Below, in pieces: positions 45,518 through 56,545 of a stretch of 64,000 nucleotides of DNA (position 1 is its first letter; each line of letters opens with the position of its first letter). This DNA is from Amblyomma americanum (Eukaryota; Arthropoda; Arachnida; Ixodida; Ixodidae), in assembly GCF_052857255.1 (NCBI RefSeq), contig NC_135497.1, positions 549,983,531 to 550,047,530 of the forward strand. The letters are read 5' to 3'. The position numbers and the translations under genes were made by a program. The notes below the pieces were generated by a model. That model worked only from the letters and a program-made list of their open reading frames with translations, did no database searches and was not told where the DNA came from.

Positions 45518-46719
45518 TAGTTTTCCCGGCGTGGGCTGGGCGAACGGCGTCCGGAATAGCTTTGCGCTCCGCGGGGACTTGGAGAACGGTAGCGCATTGG
45601 GGACGGTGATCGAGACCCGCGGCGACCGGATGTGACGAGATTCTGCCGCTCCAATAGGTGAGAGGCTATCTCAAGTGGCCTTTCGCCATTGCGAGGGCAG
45701 GGGTCGTCCGGGGCGAAACCCCGCAGGCCCACGCGGCGGTACGGGCACGCCCTATAGAGGTGACCCGCCTCGCCACAATGATAACAGAGGGGCCGACGGT
45801 CTGGGGCCCGCCACACTTGACTCTTACGCGTCCGCTCGTAGGCTGGCAGAGCGGGGTCACGAGGGGGACCCGGTGGCTGCACTGATGGAGCCGCGGCATT
45901 GATGGTGTAGCCCGACGTCGGAGCTTGACGGAGTACAGACGCGTACGTGGGCCTTGCGTCAAGCTGGAGGGGTACCTCAGATGCTTGTTGTTGGGCTGCG
46001 ATGCGCACCTCGTCGCGGACGACGTCAGTCAGCGACGCGAAGGATGGCATGTTAGAAGGCGTCCGAAGGGCTTGGAGTTCCTCCCGGACGACGGAACGGA
46101 TGAGTTCGCGTAAGTCGTCCGGGGCGCTTCCGAGATGCATAGAACAGGTGTCTGGCCCGAAGGCGTTGCCGTCACGATTGTATTGGCGGGCTCGTTGCTG
46201 TAGAGTCTTCTCCATGGTGGCCGCCTCGCTGAGAAACTCGGCCACAGTGCGCGGTGGGCTGCGCACGAGTCCCGCGAATAGCTCCTGCTTGACACCACGC
46301 GTTAAATGGCGAAGCTTCTTGTCTTCCGACATAGAGGTGTCCGCGCGCTTGAAAAGGCGGGTCATGTCCTCAAAGAACATGCGGACACTCTCGTTCGGGC
46401 GCTGGTTGCGCGAGTGTAGCGCAGCTTCAGCTCGCTCCCGGCGGTCGGCGTTTGGAAAAGTGGCGAGCAGGTTGCGGCAGAAGGCCTCCCAGGATGGAAA
46501 CGAAGCCTCATGGTTTTCGAACCATGTCCGCGCCGACTCTTCAAGAGAGAAATACACGTTGTGGAGCTTCCGCTCATCGCTCCACCCGTTGTAACGGGCG
46601 ACACGCTCGAATGTCTCGAGCCAGTCCTCGGCGTCCTCGAACACGTCGCCATGAAAAGACGGGGGTGTTCGTGGCTGCTGGCACAGGATGTGAGCTGGGA
46701 GCCTACTCTCAGTTGACAT
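45517..46719 (-). CDS. gag: Gypsy gag polyprotein
   Basis: Particle-forming structural protein of the minus-strand Gypsy element, about 400 residues. The frame is open from 46890, but the first ATG is at 46719 (MSTESRLPAHILCQQP), the more likely start. The capsid region reads PSFHGDVFEDAEDWLETFER and WFENHEASFPSWEAF, the common retrotransposon Gag pattern. A CX2CX4HX4C knuckle (CYHCGEAGHLYRAC) lies near 45770, followed by an SR-rich tail (RSPSPMRYRSPSPR). The stop codon shares one base with the pol start (TAATG). No stop or frameshift within. Confidence 0.85.
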   Translation of the reverse strand: MSTESRLPAHILCQQPRTPPSFHGDVFEDAEDWLETFERVARYNGWSDERKLHNVYFSLEESARTWFENHEASFPSWEAFCRNLLATFPNADRRERAEAALHSRNQRPNESVRMFFEDMTRLFKRADTSMSEDKKLRHLTRGVKQELFAGLVRSPPRTVAEFLSEAATMEKTLQQRARQYNRDGNAFGPDTCSMHLGSAPDDLRELIRSVVREELQALRTPSNMPSFASLTDVVRDEVRIAAQQQASEVPLQLDARPTYASVLRQAPTSGYTINAAAPSVQPPGPPRDPALPAYERTRKSQVWRAPDRRPLCYHCGEAGHLYRACPYRRVGLRGFAPDDPCPRNGERPLEIASHLLERQNLVTSGRRGSRSPSPMRYRSPSPRGAQSYSGRRSPSPRREN

Positions 46720-46896
46720 GGCAGCTGGCTCCTCCGACGTCCGAGGCTGTGTCGTCCTGGTGGCTGCCGGAAGGGGTCCGAACACTGGGGACTCTACTCG
46801 CAGGCGGCGGCCGCGGCGCTGGTGGACCGGGGTGAGATCCGTGATCACAGGTGGGCTGCGCGGGTCTGGAAGCGTACCCAGCACCTCCACCAGATT

Positions 46897-47057
46897 TGTA
46901 ACGAATAGTACACCAAAAACACTCGGGGACCAGGGAGCTACACAGCCGGTAGAGCGAGCACGAGCAGGAAGAAGATTTTCTTCGTCCTCTGCTTCTATCG
47001 CCTGAGTTCCCTTCGTCCTCCTCTTCTATCACCTGTGTCAATATTGTATTGGCCACA
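46897..47057 (-). repeat. Putative short 5' LTR (161 bp)
   Basis: On the minus strand it starts TGTGGCCAATACAATATTG and ends ATTCGTTACA, so TG...CA ends. AATCTGGTGGAGGTGCTGGG follows directly, the usual primer-binding-site position. There is no second copy in the window to prove the limits; they rest on the end motifs and the position before gag. Confidence 0.5.
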
Positions 47058-47572
47058 TCTTGATATTACCAGTCTTTCGAGCGACTGCAAACTTCGTCGC
47101 GTTCAGCAGTGGCGAGCGATACTTCCACTAGTTGAATTCTGTAATCATCTACGCTGACGGAGTTGACAGAGCGCCTCTTCAAACCGATGCAAGACCTGTG
47201 CAGTGGCGGTGTCACGAAGTGTTTATTTCGAGCTGTTTGTGGTTGTTGCAAGCGTTTGTAATTCCTGCGAGGATCATCACAGACAGCGGCGAGTAACAGC
47301 TGCTCACGGTGAATTTCTTGTGCGTGCATGAGCTGCATAGCACAGTGACAAGTGTCCGCGTAGCGAACGTGATTGCGATCGAAGGGACTGCTTTTACGTC
47401 AAGGCAGCGAAATGTGTACCTTCGAAAGCTCACGACGGACGCCGTGCTTTCCGAATGCTGAAATGACCGCGGCGCTGCGCAGCTACTCGCATTTGTTGCG
47501 ATGGTTGCAGTCATCGCGACCACACGACGTTATTTTTGCTACGTATCCATTACCATTTTAATCGCGATTCGT
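47058..47572. other. Unassigned stretch upstream of a Cys-rich frame
   Basis: No recognised feature. The 3' end TTTTAATCGCGATTCGTGCAG (47552-47572) could be a splice acceptor for the frame that follows, but this is speculative. Confidence 0.3.
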
Positions 47573-47893
47573 GCAGGAACTGCGCTCGAGTACTGCCGTG
47601 TGTGCGACGTGACACGATCTTGGCTGCACGGCCGTCGGACTGTTTTCTGCGGCGACAAAAGCAACGCCGCCATCCTTTTGCGTCTTGGTGCTCCATTCAA
47701 TACATTTTGTGATTATGTGTGCTCGGGTTACGAGTGGCCGGCGGCACTGTGTGACTTGTGTGAAAACATGGGTGTGCAGTGCAGATGTATCTTCGGAAGC
47801 GTCATTTCTTTTTATTTCCTGCCCGCTGTGCAGATATTTGTCTGCAATAAATATTTGCGCGATGAATGGGTGACTGAACACTTCCTCTAGCCA
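47573..47893 (+). other. Cys-rich open frame, possible ZAD-like exon
   Basis: A plus-strand frame (open from 47501) encodes YCRVCDVTRSWLHGRR, about 35 further residues, then WPAALCDLCENMG. Two CX2C pairs about 45 residues apart, with a tryptophan/proline just before the second, resemble the ZAD domain of arthropod zinc-finger proteins. A possible acceptor ends at 47572 and a possible donor ATGG/GTGTGC lies at 47769-47774. The rest of the frame, to the stop at 47890, does not look like a known fold. No C2H2 fingers follow. It might be a stray exon, a pseudogene or chance. Confidence 0.3.
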
Positions 47894-48117
47894 TTTCGGT
47901 TTAGGTTGTGACAACATGGTATTACGCGATTACGAACAAGAATCATTGCCGCATTTAAATCGCCGCTAGTTCACAGTGTATAATCTCTAATATGTGTTAA
48001 CTCATTAGTCTACTTTTCACTGAGCATTTCTCTCTGTTACGCAAAAAATAACTGTAGCAGCAGCTTATGGGGTAAAAACTGTCCACAGAACAAGTTGGGC
48101 ATAACGAGTCTTGATGC

Positions 48118-48241
<124 letters not shown>

Positions 48242-48242
48242 G

Positions 48243-48482
48243 AGCCGCCGCGGTGGCTGAGTGGTTATGTTATGGCGCTCGGCTGCCGGCCCGAAAGATG
48301 CGGGTTCGATCCCGGCCGCGGCGGTCGAATTTCGATGGAGGCGAAATTCTAGAGGCCCGTGTACTGTGCGATGTCAGTGCACGTTAAAGAACCCCAGGTG
48401 GTCGAAATTGCCGGAGCCCTTCACTACGGCGTCTCTCATAGCCTGAGTTGCTTTGGGACGTTAAACCCCTATAAACCAAACC
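48243..48482 (+). mobile_element. Ruka-like tRNA-derived SINE in the AT microsatellite
   Basis: Head AGCCGCCGCGGTGGCTGAGTG, B box GGGTTCGATCCCGG, body with AAATTCTAGAGGCCCGTGTA and end GGGACGTTAAACCCCTATAAA. ATATATATATTAAG is found at 48229-48242 and again at 48483-48496, an exact 14-bp target-site duplication. The head has a small internal duplication (TTATGTTATGG). It is closer to a consensus-like form than the copy at 34410. Confidence 0.85.
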
Positions 48483-48496
48483 ATATATATATTAAG

Positions 48497-50239
48497 AAAA
48501 TTTTTCCCATTGTTTTTTCTCTTTTTGCTTTGACAAATTCTTGGCAATGTAAAGTTGAAGTGGGATCTTCCACTGTAATCAGAAAAATTCGGTGATCTTG
48601 ACGCGCCTCATGAACCGTGACACTGTTTGTTGTTTATTTTGCTCACGGTCCCTTTCGATCAGATCAGCGGTACGAAAGTGAATGTGTGCACAATGCTATT
48701 GTTGCAGAGCAGCTCGTGAACTCTGCTTTGCTGGTGTTAAGTGGTTATTCAGCAGCACTCCCTGCGACAGCCGCACCAGTTTAAGAACACAATTTTGAAG
48801 CCTTGAGAAGGAGATGTCAGAATGCACATGCACCCGGCTACCTTCATTTGCCTGTGACTGCTTGCTACGGACATGAATACTTGTCTGCTGAGTGACGGCG
48901 ATGACGAGCACAATCAGCTGTGTATCGACAGTGTAGAACGATTCCCAGATTTCCTTAATCCTCCTTACATTTTACACTAACAAAAATTTATTTGCTGACA
49001 TATAGACGCATAGACGTACCTTCCCCAGTGATCAGCTAGGTTTCCTGGCCCACTTATCCTTTCACATTTGTGTGGTCCCGACAGTACCATTCCTGCACAG
49101 ATTCAAAGCTACAATAACAAGGCTTATTTCAGTTCTTTGAAATTTGCTAAGCATTGTTGCATGGTGGTTGGTTGTGCAATACCGACGTTGCCCTGTTTCT
49201 GAGAGTCCTGTAGTATCAATGGAACCGTTGACCTGCCGAGGCAAAGACCACAATTAATTTGAACCCATTCCTTTACTTGTATGAAATGGCTGTTGCTGCT
49301 TGCGTTAGCAGATTCCCTGCTTTGCACCGGCACCTAGTTCTGTTCTTGCCCGCTGCGCATGCCTGAATGAGGAGTGTTGCATTTGTCTTTTCTTCTGCGG
49401 TATACTCAGTATAAAAGGTGCTAACGTAGCATTGCGGGCTGCGAGTAGGCATTTCTGAGGTTATAATATAAGCAAGCGATTCTGTTGTTTTAATTTTGAG
49501 CAGGTTATTTCATTTTGTGCAATGAGCAATCCAAGCCAGGATGTAAGTGGCCGAGCCCTGACAGTGATTTTTGCACTAAAAAGTGAAGCTCTTTGGCAAC
49601 CAGAAAGTGTGTGAGCTGGTTAGAAGTCAGTGTGCCTCGCAGTCCACGGGTTAGCACAACAGTCTGTGCAGACAGTGGTGCAAGCATCGTGATTGCAATT
49701 CCAGTGTGCAAGAAAGGTATATGATTCAGGACGCGTTCGATTTATCTGCTGAAATCCAAAGTTTTAGGTCTTTCCCTCTGCACATTAATGGGACAAGAAC
49801 ACATGCGACAATGTGCCGTACGCATTTTCACTCTGTCCACTATGATCAGCAAGTTTCTATGTTAGCAAAGCGTAAGTGCATTGAAAAAAGTTTTTTCCCC
49901 AGAAACACTGCTAATAGTTTGAGTCTATATTAACGAGGACTGCACTATTAAGGAATGGCTGTATATGTGAAAGTATTGTTAATTTTTTTTAGTTCTGATG
50001 ATGACACAAGCAATTAATCTGTGTTATTTTGAATGCGAGACTAAAGAATTACATTTATCTTGCAAATTATGAAGATTATTAGAAGGATGTGTTGTATCGC
50101 ACAGCAGTTTATTGGCTGAAGAAAAGCGATTGGCTTTACCTGACACCACTTAAAACAGCAGACTGCGAAATGAGCCCTGTAGAGCCGTTAAAGGTATCTT
50201 AGGAACAAAGCCGATGGAAAACAGCACCAGTGCACATAG
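48497..50239. other. Non-coding stretch
   Basis: No gene recognised on either strand; frames are under 80 residues and unlike known families. It may hold the decayed 5' part of the LINE that follows. Confidence 0.35.
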
Positions 50240-52420
50240 TTGCAATTCATGCTCGGTTGTCCTCGTCCCTTAGCGCAGTTTCAACATGCAAACTTACCAC
50301 CTGTAACCCGACAGCACAGGCATACCAAGTTTTGTGAAATTTGTAGCAAACATCAACAGGACGGGAAGCACGGTTTACGCATATCTAGTGCATACTGTAC
50401 AGATAGCTTCGTGCCTCATCATAGCTTGGCCCCTCTATGTTTCTTACCCATCATTTCCCAGCACCTATGGCCCTATTTATGCCATTGTCATGTGCTGCAA
50501 ATCACCAAACACATTTTGTACTCTTGCCCTGCTAGATTGTTTTGGCCCATTAAGTTGTTTCATCCAAATTGGCAAGCTTTTAGAAAACATTCCTGCAATA
50601 GCCAACTTGCTCGTGTTCTTCACGACATGCCCCTTGACTGCAATATCCCCCTCGATGCTTTTCTTCTTGGCTTTGAAAAATCATGTGATTCGCTTATTTA
50701 TGTATGGCTTTTTTGTCGTGCTTTAACTTGTATCCAATAGCTCTAAACTGGATCCGAGCCAGCCGTCGGCAGATTTTCCTTGCCAATTCTTAAGCATCCT
50801 GCTTTTTCCTCCAGTCTTGGATGTCCCCAAAGGCATTGCCCTTGGGCCTTAGCTTTTACTACCTACATTATGAATTTCCCTTCAGTGTTTTGTTAGATGC
50901 CTTCACTGATGGCTATATCAAGGGGTCTGCCATCTTGCAATAAATACCCATGTTTTAGTTCTCCAAAACAACATTTTGCATGCTCTAGAATGGCCTGTTT
51001 TCTAATGTTACTGAGAATGCACTCACATTTTTTTATTGTCAGCAAAACTACATTATGCCTACTTATAAGGCCTTACCGAGAAAGGTATATTCACTGTATA
51101 CTGGTTCAAACGCTCAGCCATTCACATGGCTCGCAATGTAGCATGGTGTAGGGTTCGGCGCGCTGTCGCATCTTTTTGTACATGTGTTGCGAATATTCCG
51201 CGAGAGGGCAGTGGCCTAGGCTGCGCGTCCGGTTTTGTTTTATTTTGTTTTGCTTTGGTGCACTCCGTTAGAAGGGGACTCACGCCTTTTTGGTTAGTCT
51301 CCCCATTCGTCCTTGCGGTTTCCTTCGCCGCTCTGGACGACGGGGCTATCTGCCGGTCTCGACCTTGGACCCCTGTCCCCTTTGCGAAGGATTGCGAGAC
51401 CACCTAGGGAGGGGAGGAACTCGGGGGTAAGGGAAAACGCTGACATCAGTTCTGAGCTTTCCTATTCGTCAAAACTGATGAGCCGCAGTTAGCAGTTTAT
51501 TTTTACGTGTGGAAAGGGGCATCTTCGGGGCGCACCCGCGAAGGGAACCGCGCCCGTGTGCTTTTGCCCCTAGCGACTCCTAGCTGGCAGGCGCTCGGTC
51601 TAGCCGAGTGCGGAGGGAGTGACCGTTGAGAGCTGGTGCAAGGCGCGCCAGTTTGACTGTTGGGACGCGGTGTCCCTCGCCTCTGTGCAGGCGGTCGGCT
51701 AGGCCGGTCGCGGATAGTTGTGGCTGTATAGTGACTTTTGTTTGTACCCATCTGTAAATAGCCTGTATAAAAGTTCGTTTCTCACTAAATCGCTTCGCCT
51801 GCAAGTCATATCATCGAGAAGTCTTCAAGCGGTGCATCCAGTTTCTGGAAATCACCGGACCAACACCACCGGCAAACTTTTACTCATGGTCTCACCTCAT
51901 AATGCTTGTACGCTCTCCCACAGCTTAGGATATTTACACCATAACATGTACATAGCATCGCTGTCTTCCAAGTTACTTGCGTTCAGATCCCCTGTGTGGC
52001 ATCACCTTGGGTGTTCTAATGGCCCATGGCACAAACCGAACTTAACTAAAATCCGAGAATGAGTTCAGACCTGAGCCCTTGTTTTATTTTTTCAGACTAT
52101 TGTTGAAGCTCCAGTTTCACAGCACCAAAGATGAATCTTCAAATTTCTTCATGTCGTGCAGAAACTGCAGGTTTTTTTTTTAACTCTTTACCGTCACATA
52201 ACCAACTAAACTGTTGTGACTCACGTTTCCTTCTGCACTAGCCGCACTAGTGCTGTTGTGCGTCAGTTAGCTCATGCCACTGCATTTCAAGATTGATTTT
52301 TGTTTTTGCCACTAAAGGCTAGAATGACCTTCCACCTCACCAGACTTACTAACCTCTTGTCCTCTAAGCTGGTCACTGCAGAATCCACCCAGTAAATGAT
52401 GATGTTCATCTACTGATTAA
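50240..52420 (+). pseudogene. CR1/Jockey-like LINE ORF2, split by a probable solo LTR
   Basis: RT landmarks in order: SQHLWPYLCHCHVLQITKHI (compare the YRPISLTSVxCKixE region) near 50458, then AFRKHSCNSQLARVLHD and IPLDAFLLGFEKSCDS (compare GFRKxxSxxTQL and DAIxLDFEKAFD). NWIRA follows near 50748, then the PQG-like stretch and LAFTTYIMNFPS to about 51100. After the LTR, SLGYLHHNMYIASLSSKLLA resumes near 51925, and the C-terminal region continues to about 52400 (NDLPPHQTY, then LVTAEST in pieces). Numerous stops and frameshifts. Confidence 0.65.
51183..51890 (+). mobile_element. Probable solo LTR inside the LINE
   Basis: About 700 bp that are foreign to the LINE on both sides, GC-richer, starting near TGTGTTGCGAATATTCCGCG. 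TATAAAA at 51766-51772 and no coding capacity are typical of an LTR. Exact ends and target-site duplication are unclear (CATGG-like words occur on both sides), so the limits are approximate. Confidence 0.45.
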
Positions 52421-54344
52421 AGTGATGCCCCTAAGGCAGAAAATGTTTGTAGTAAGGGAGCAAATACTCATTAACGTCCACCCAAGTGCAGCCATAAGGC
52501 CACAAAGAAGAGCTACAAAGCTTTCCTTTGTAGCCGTATGGCTGTGCTTGGATGCTAATGGTTGATTACTTCTACACAAAGCTGACCACTCAAGTATTGT
52601 AATTTAGTACTGTTCAGGTATAATAATAGTTAAAATAAATTGTTATAACGAAGTGCTTAGTCGCTTGCTCAGCTCGGCAAGCCAATGTAATGTTCTTTTA
52701 CGCGTAAGAACTTTCCTCACAATCTATTTCAAGCAATATTGGGGCAGATTTACACAATAGTTTTGTCGGACGGCATGCAGTTGCATTTACGCTAATTTGC
52801 ACACTGTGCACAAGCTAGGTCTAGCCAACTGAACCTGTGCACTCAAAAGCTACATGCAATATTGTGCCTATCTAGGTCAGAGTTTTCTTGGTTTCTCTCT
52901 CTTATCGTCTCTTCAGCTTAGCAACACACCGCCTTCATAACTTGGCTCATCATAACATGGCTCAGTGAGAATGCTACGAATGCATGTTTGTGCACGTGAC
53001 TTTTATATATTCAGGATAGTGATAACAAGGCTGTTGGTTCATCTTGAACACAAAAGCCGTCAACTTCAATCTGCAGCCAAGAGACACCAGTAAACACAAA
53101 AGTCGTCACTGCTTTTCTGCTTTTTATCGGCTTTCTTCGGCCTAACTTCAGATTGGTCTTTTCCATGTTTCTGATGCCTATCCATGCCTCAATTAATTTC
53201 TTTTTTTGAAAATCAGACTGGCAGTGAAATAGGTATATTTTTCTGAAAATGTTGATAGTCGGCAACTAATAGCACACTCTAAAATTCAACACATGTTTAG
53301 TGGTATAAACATTAGTTTAGAGTAAACAATGCTCACTTTTGCTAGCTAGATTGTGAACTGGTCACCTTTACATTCAATCAGTCTACATTTTACTAATGAG
53401 CGAAAATAACTCTTAAACATTGCTTTAAAGTTGTATCAGAGAACATACGCATATATGCCTCTCACATACTTAAATGGCTCAATTTTTATTTCATTTTATT
53501 GTGCAACATGATAGACATTCTGGAAATCCCAATTTACAAATTCTGCTTGAGATGTTGGTGTTTGCTCGAGATAACCAGATTATAGGCTCATTGTATCCTG
53601 TTTCCCTGACTGTAGAAAGTATTCTTTCCCGGCCTAAGCCAGGAGCCATTGCAATGTAAACCCTCCAAATTGGTTCTTGCATTTCCTCTACCTGTAATCC
53701 ACTTTACTGGCTCCCACATCTCATTATGTTTATAGTAATAGAAACACATGTGTAGACGTTAATGCAATACAAAGGCACCCACTTTTTTTCCCACTCATAG
53801 CGACATTTGAGAATGCTTTGGAGTTGCAGAAAGTATATGCCAGCTTATTTTGTACATGGCAACAATGACATGGAATACAGCAGAAGTTCCCATACATGTT
53901 TTCAGTGCTGTATTCTGAATTGGGCAATGGCAATATCAGCTCATGAAGATATGCTAAAGAATTACCTGATGGCCCGCTCTCTCTGTGGAGAACAAAGCGC
54001 CTTGAACTACAGCCAAGTGATGCATGTCTAAGCCCCTTTGCAGCCACACAGTGCTATTTCTATTTTGGCTTTATTAATGGACTCAAAAACAACCAAAATA
54101 AATGACTACTGTTACATTGTCAGTGTTCTGTAAAATGTAGAACTGCTTTAATTAGAACTTATTTTACCTGTTCCAAACAACTGAAAAAGTCATAATTTCT
54201 CATGTGTATTTGCATTTGTGTTTGACAGCAGTGTGCTAAAATGTGAATTTTAATGCATACACAATTCAGACATACACACACAACTTATATATTGAATAAG
54301 TAAGCATGTCTTTTACATTAGCAGTCAGCTGACTGTAGGTAGTT
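52421..54344. other. Non-coding stretch
   Basis: AT-rich, no recognised gene or element. Frames (84 residues minus at 53011, 105 residues minus at 53730) match nothing I know. Confidence 0.35.
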
Positions 54345-54361
54345 GGGGGGGGGGGGGGGGG
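54345..54361. repeat. Homopolymer run of 17 G
   Basis: An uninterrupted G17 run. It lies just before a GTCGGCCGA-rich segment and could be an assembly-sensitive site. Confidence 0.9.
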
Positions 54362-54394
54362 TGTTTACATATTAAAATGACAACTGTGCAAAAG

Positions 54395-54570
54395 ACAGGC
54401 CAACAGTCGGCCGATTCGGTCTGCCAAAACCTTGTCATCGTGATGTCTGGCTCTATGTCACAGTGCGCCGACGAAAACAGTCGGCCGACTGTCGGCGTCG
54501 GCGCCACGTCTCCCACAAGACGGCAGTTGGCCGATGGTTCGCCAACTTCCATGTCACACTAGCGAGACAA
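54395..54570. repeat. GTCGGCCGA-rich repeat, copy 1
   Basis: Contains several CGGCCGA words (for example 54407, 54483) and ends CATGTCACACTAGCG. A related segment is at 56279-56545, where GGGCTAGTGTGACAGGACCC is the inverted form of the end motif. It may be a non-autonomous DNA element; the ends were not proven. Confidence 0.4.
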
Positions 54571-54861
54571 CGTGCGAGACCTCCCGCCGATTTGGCCCTT
54601 TCTCGTTCTCACTCTTTTGTCATTTCCTGCTATGCGAAATTCATGGGCCGGGACGCTTCATTTTTAACTATTTTAAATAAATCCCACCATAGTAAAACAA
54701 ACTCTTAACACTCGTGATTATGAACCTAGATTGAGTGGAGCCCAGTACTGAGCGGCACTTATTGCTGGGTCAGAAAGGCATGGCTCGATAAATAAATGCA
54801 GTCACTCGCAGGTAAACAAGACGGGAGAGATTATTTAAAACTAAAATAATAAAAAGAGAAA

Positions 54862-54936
54862 AATTCTCGACCACGCGGATTTGAACTAGGAACCTCAGGA
54901 ATGCGAAGCTACTGATATACCCACGACGCCGTGGAG
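54862..54936 (-). other. tRNA-like relic
   Basis: On the minus strand: CGTCGTGGGTATATCAGTAGC in A-box position, an anticodon-arm-like GCATTCCTGAGGTTCC, and AGTTCAAATCC as B box. The end stems do not pair well and the 3' side is a T-rich run. I read it as a decayed tRNA or SINE head. Confidence 0.4.
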
Positions 54937-54939
54937 AAC

Positions 54940-55199
54940 AGAGCAATCCGCGGTTTTCAGAGGTTCTGATAAGAAGCACTCAGCAGTGTGGCGATAGAAC
55001 TAAAAATCAGGCGACCCATGTGCGAAAACTCGGCCGGCGCGCTGCACCGGTCGCTGCTTGCAAATTGCAGCCCCACTGCAAGCAGGGACACACAGGGCAG
55101 CAAGCATCGATGCGCCGCTCGACTTAAGCACTCGAGCTCAAAGCGTACGCTTTGCCACTCGCAGCGGTCTGATTACTGCTTGCCTTGGTGTTGAAGATC
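54940..55199. other. Short unassigned stretch
   Basis: Left of the tandem duplication at 55200. No feature recognised. Confidence 0.3.
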
Positions 55200-56260
55200 G
55201 CACCATAAAGGCAAAATAGCCAAATTATCAGAAAGACCGCCTGCTATACTCGAGCAGCCTGCTATACACGAGCAGCGACAAAGCATGCTTGCGCTAGTAG
55301 CGAGATTTCGTCAACGGCACCGCCTGCGGTCGCGCCAGGCGACGAACTGCGCTGCTGCCTGGCGCAGCCGACGCCGCTTCGCGAGTAGCCTGCGCTAAAA
55401 TATCTCCTAATATCGCTTTGCTGTTAACAGTATAATCTCACCATAGACTAAAATTATGGTCAATTTCCGCGACACCTTCGGCTGCGGAGCCAGCGGACCG
55501 CTGCGGGCGACAGGCGAGCCGGACCTCAACGGCGGGCTAGCGGCAGCTTGCGAGGCGACTCTGGCGAGAAATTTTGCTCGTATCAGAGTTGTTGCCTTTA
55601 CCAGCAACTCGGTGTTGATCAACGATCCTCAGGAATGATACATTTAGCACATTTCTCTGTCTCAGCGTTTATTGCTTACGTCAAAAACAATCTTAAGCTG
55701 ATTTTTATTTCGGCGGCGGACGGGATCCAGGCTGGCCTACCGGCGAGCAGGCTCGGTTTACTTCACGTTCGCACCAAAAAAGACAAAACAGCCATGCTAT
55801 CAGAAAGGCCGCCTGCTATATTCGAGCAACGACAGCATGCCTGCGCAACATCCGCGCTTTTGTCAACGACGCCGCCTGCGGGAGCGCCAGTGCGACGAAC
55901 TGTGCTGCTTTCCGGATGCCGTGCTCGTCGCTAAGCCTAGCTGGTTTCGCATCGATGCCGCAGCTCAGGGCGCTTTGGAACTAGCCAGCGCCGTAATAAA
56001 GAAACTTCTCTAGTCACCCCTTTACTGCCAACCTGTCCCATAATAAAATTAAGTTATGCTCGATTTCCGCGACGCCTTCAGCAGCAGATCTAGCAGACGT
56101 CAGGCGAGCCGCACGAAGCAGCAGCAGCAGCAGCAGCAGCAGGCGGCTGAAATTTGCTTGTATCGTAGTTATCACTTCAACCAGCACCTTGGCATTGGAC
56201 AACGATCCTCAGTAATTATACTTTTTGGCAATTCATCTATCCCAGAGCTTGTTATGAACT
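55200..56260. repeat. Two-copy diverged tandem duplication, ~580-bp period
   Basis: The unit at about 55200-55775 is repeated at about 55776-56260. Shared landmarks: ATCAGAAAG(A/G)CCGCCTGCTATA (55227 and 55799), TTTCCGCGAC(A/G)CCTTC (55463 and 56063) and CAACGATCCTCAG (55620 and 56199). The second copy has a CAG run of about eight units (56119-56143) absent from the first. Frames through both copies shift and end early, so they are not taken as genes. Confidence 0.6.
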
Positions 56261-56278
56261 TAAACAAACAGCACTAGA

Positions 56279-56545
56279 GTGGAATCGTGCTCGTGCCTGG
56301 TGAATGTTTTAGCTCGGCGACCGATCTCGCGTCCACACGGTCGGCAGACTGGGTTTATCGGCGTCGCGGGCGTCAAAGCACGTCACACTACGAAGACATC
56401 TGGTCGTCGGACGCGTTGGTGTCGTTGTCGGCCTAGTGTGAAAGCTTGGTCTGCCACAGACACGGTCTGCCGACCCGGTCGGCCGATCACCGGTGTCGTT
56501 ATCGTGTCTGCATCGGCGTCGTTTCGGGCTAGTGTGACAGGACCC
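56279..56545. repeat. GTCGGCCGA-rich repeat, copy 2
   Basis: Related in composition and words to 54395-54570 (GTCGGCCGAT, GGTCTGCC). Ends with CTAGTGTGACAGGACCC. Possibly a MITE; no matching left terminus was confirmed. Confidence 0.4.

Larger units (their letters stand above)
43175..47057 (-). mobile_element. Gypsy LTR retrotransposon, minus strand, 3'-truncated
   Basis: Order on the minus strand: short 5' LTR (47057-46897), gag (46719-45517) and pol (from 45517). Similarity to Gypsy pol stops at about 43175, just after RNase H, so integrase and the 3' LTR are missing. Gag and pol frames are open throughout, so decay by point mutation is slight. Protease-RT-RNase H order is normal, unlike the element at 7987-14920. 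Confidence 0.85.

Noticed and set aside
45947..46594. 215-residue plus-strand frame opposite gag
   Set aside because: Antisense shadow of the Gypsy gag gene, whose zinc knuckle and capsid motifs are on the minus strand.
50240..50740. 166-residue novel protein
   Set aside because: Its second half reads as LINE reverse transcriptase (FRKHSCNSQL, LGFEKSCDS), so it is part of a decayed LINE.
56056..56277. Poly-Q protein from the CAG run
   Set aside because: The frame is not preserved in the sister tandem copy and is short; better explained as triplet expansion in a repeat.
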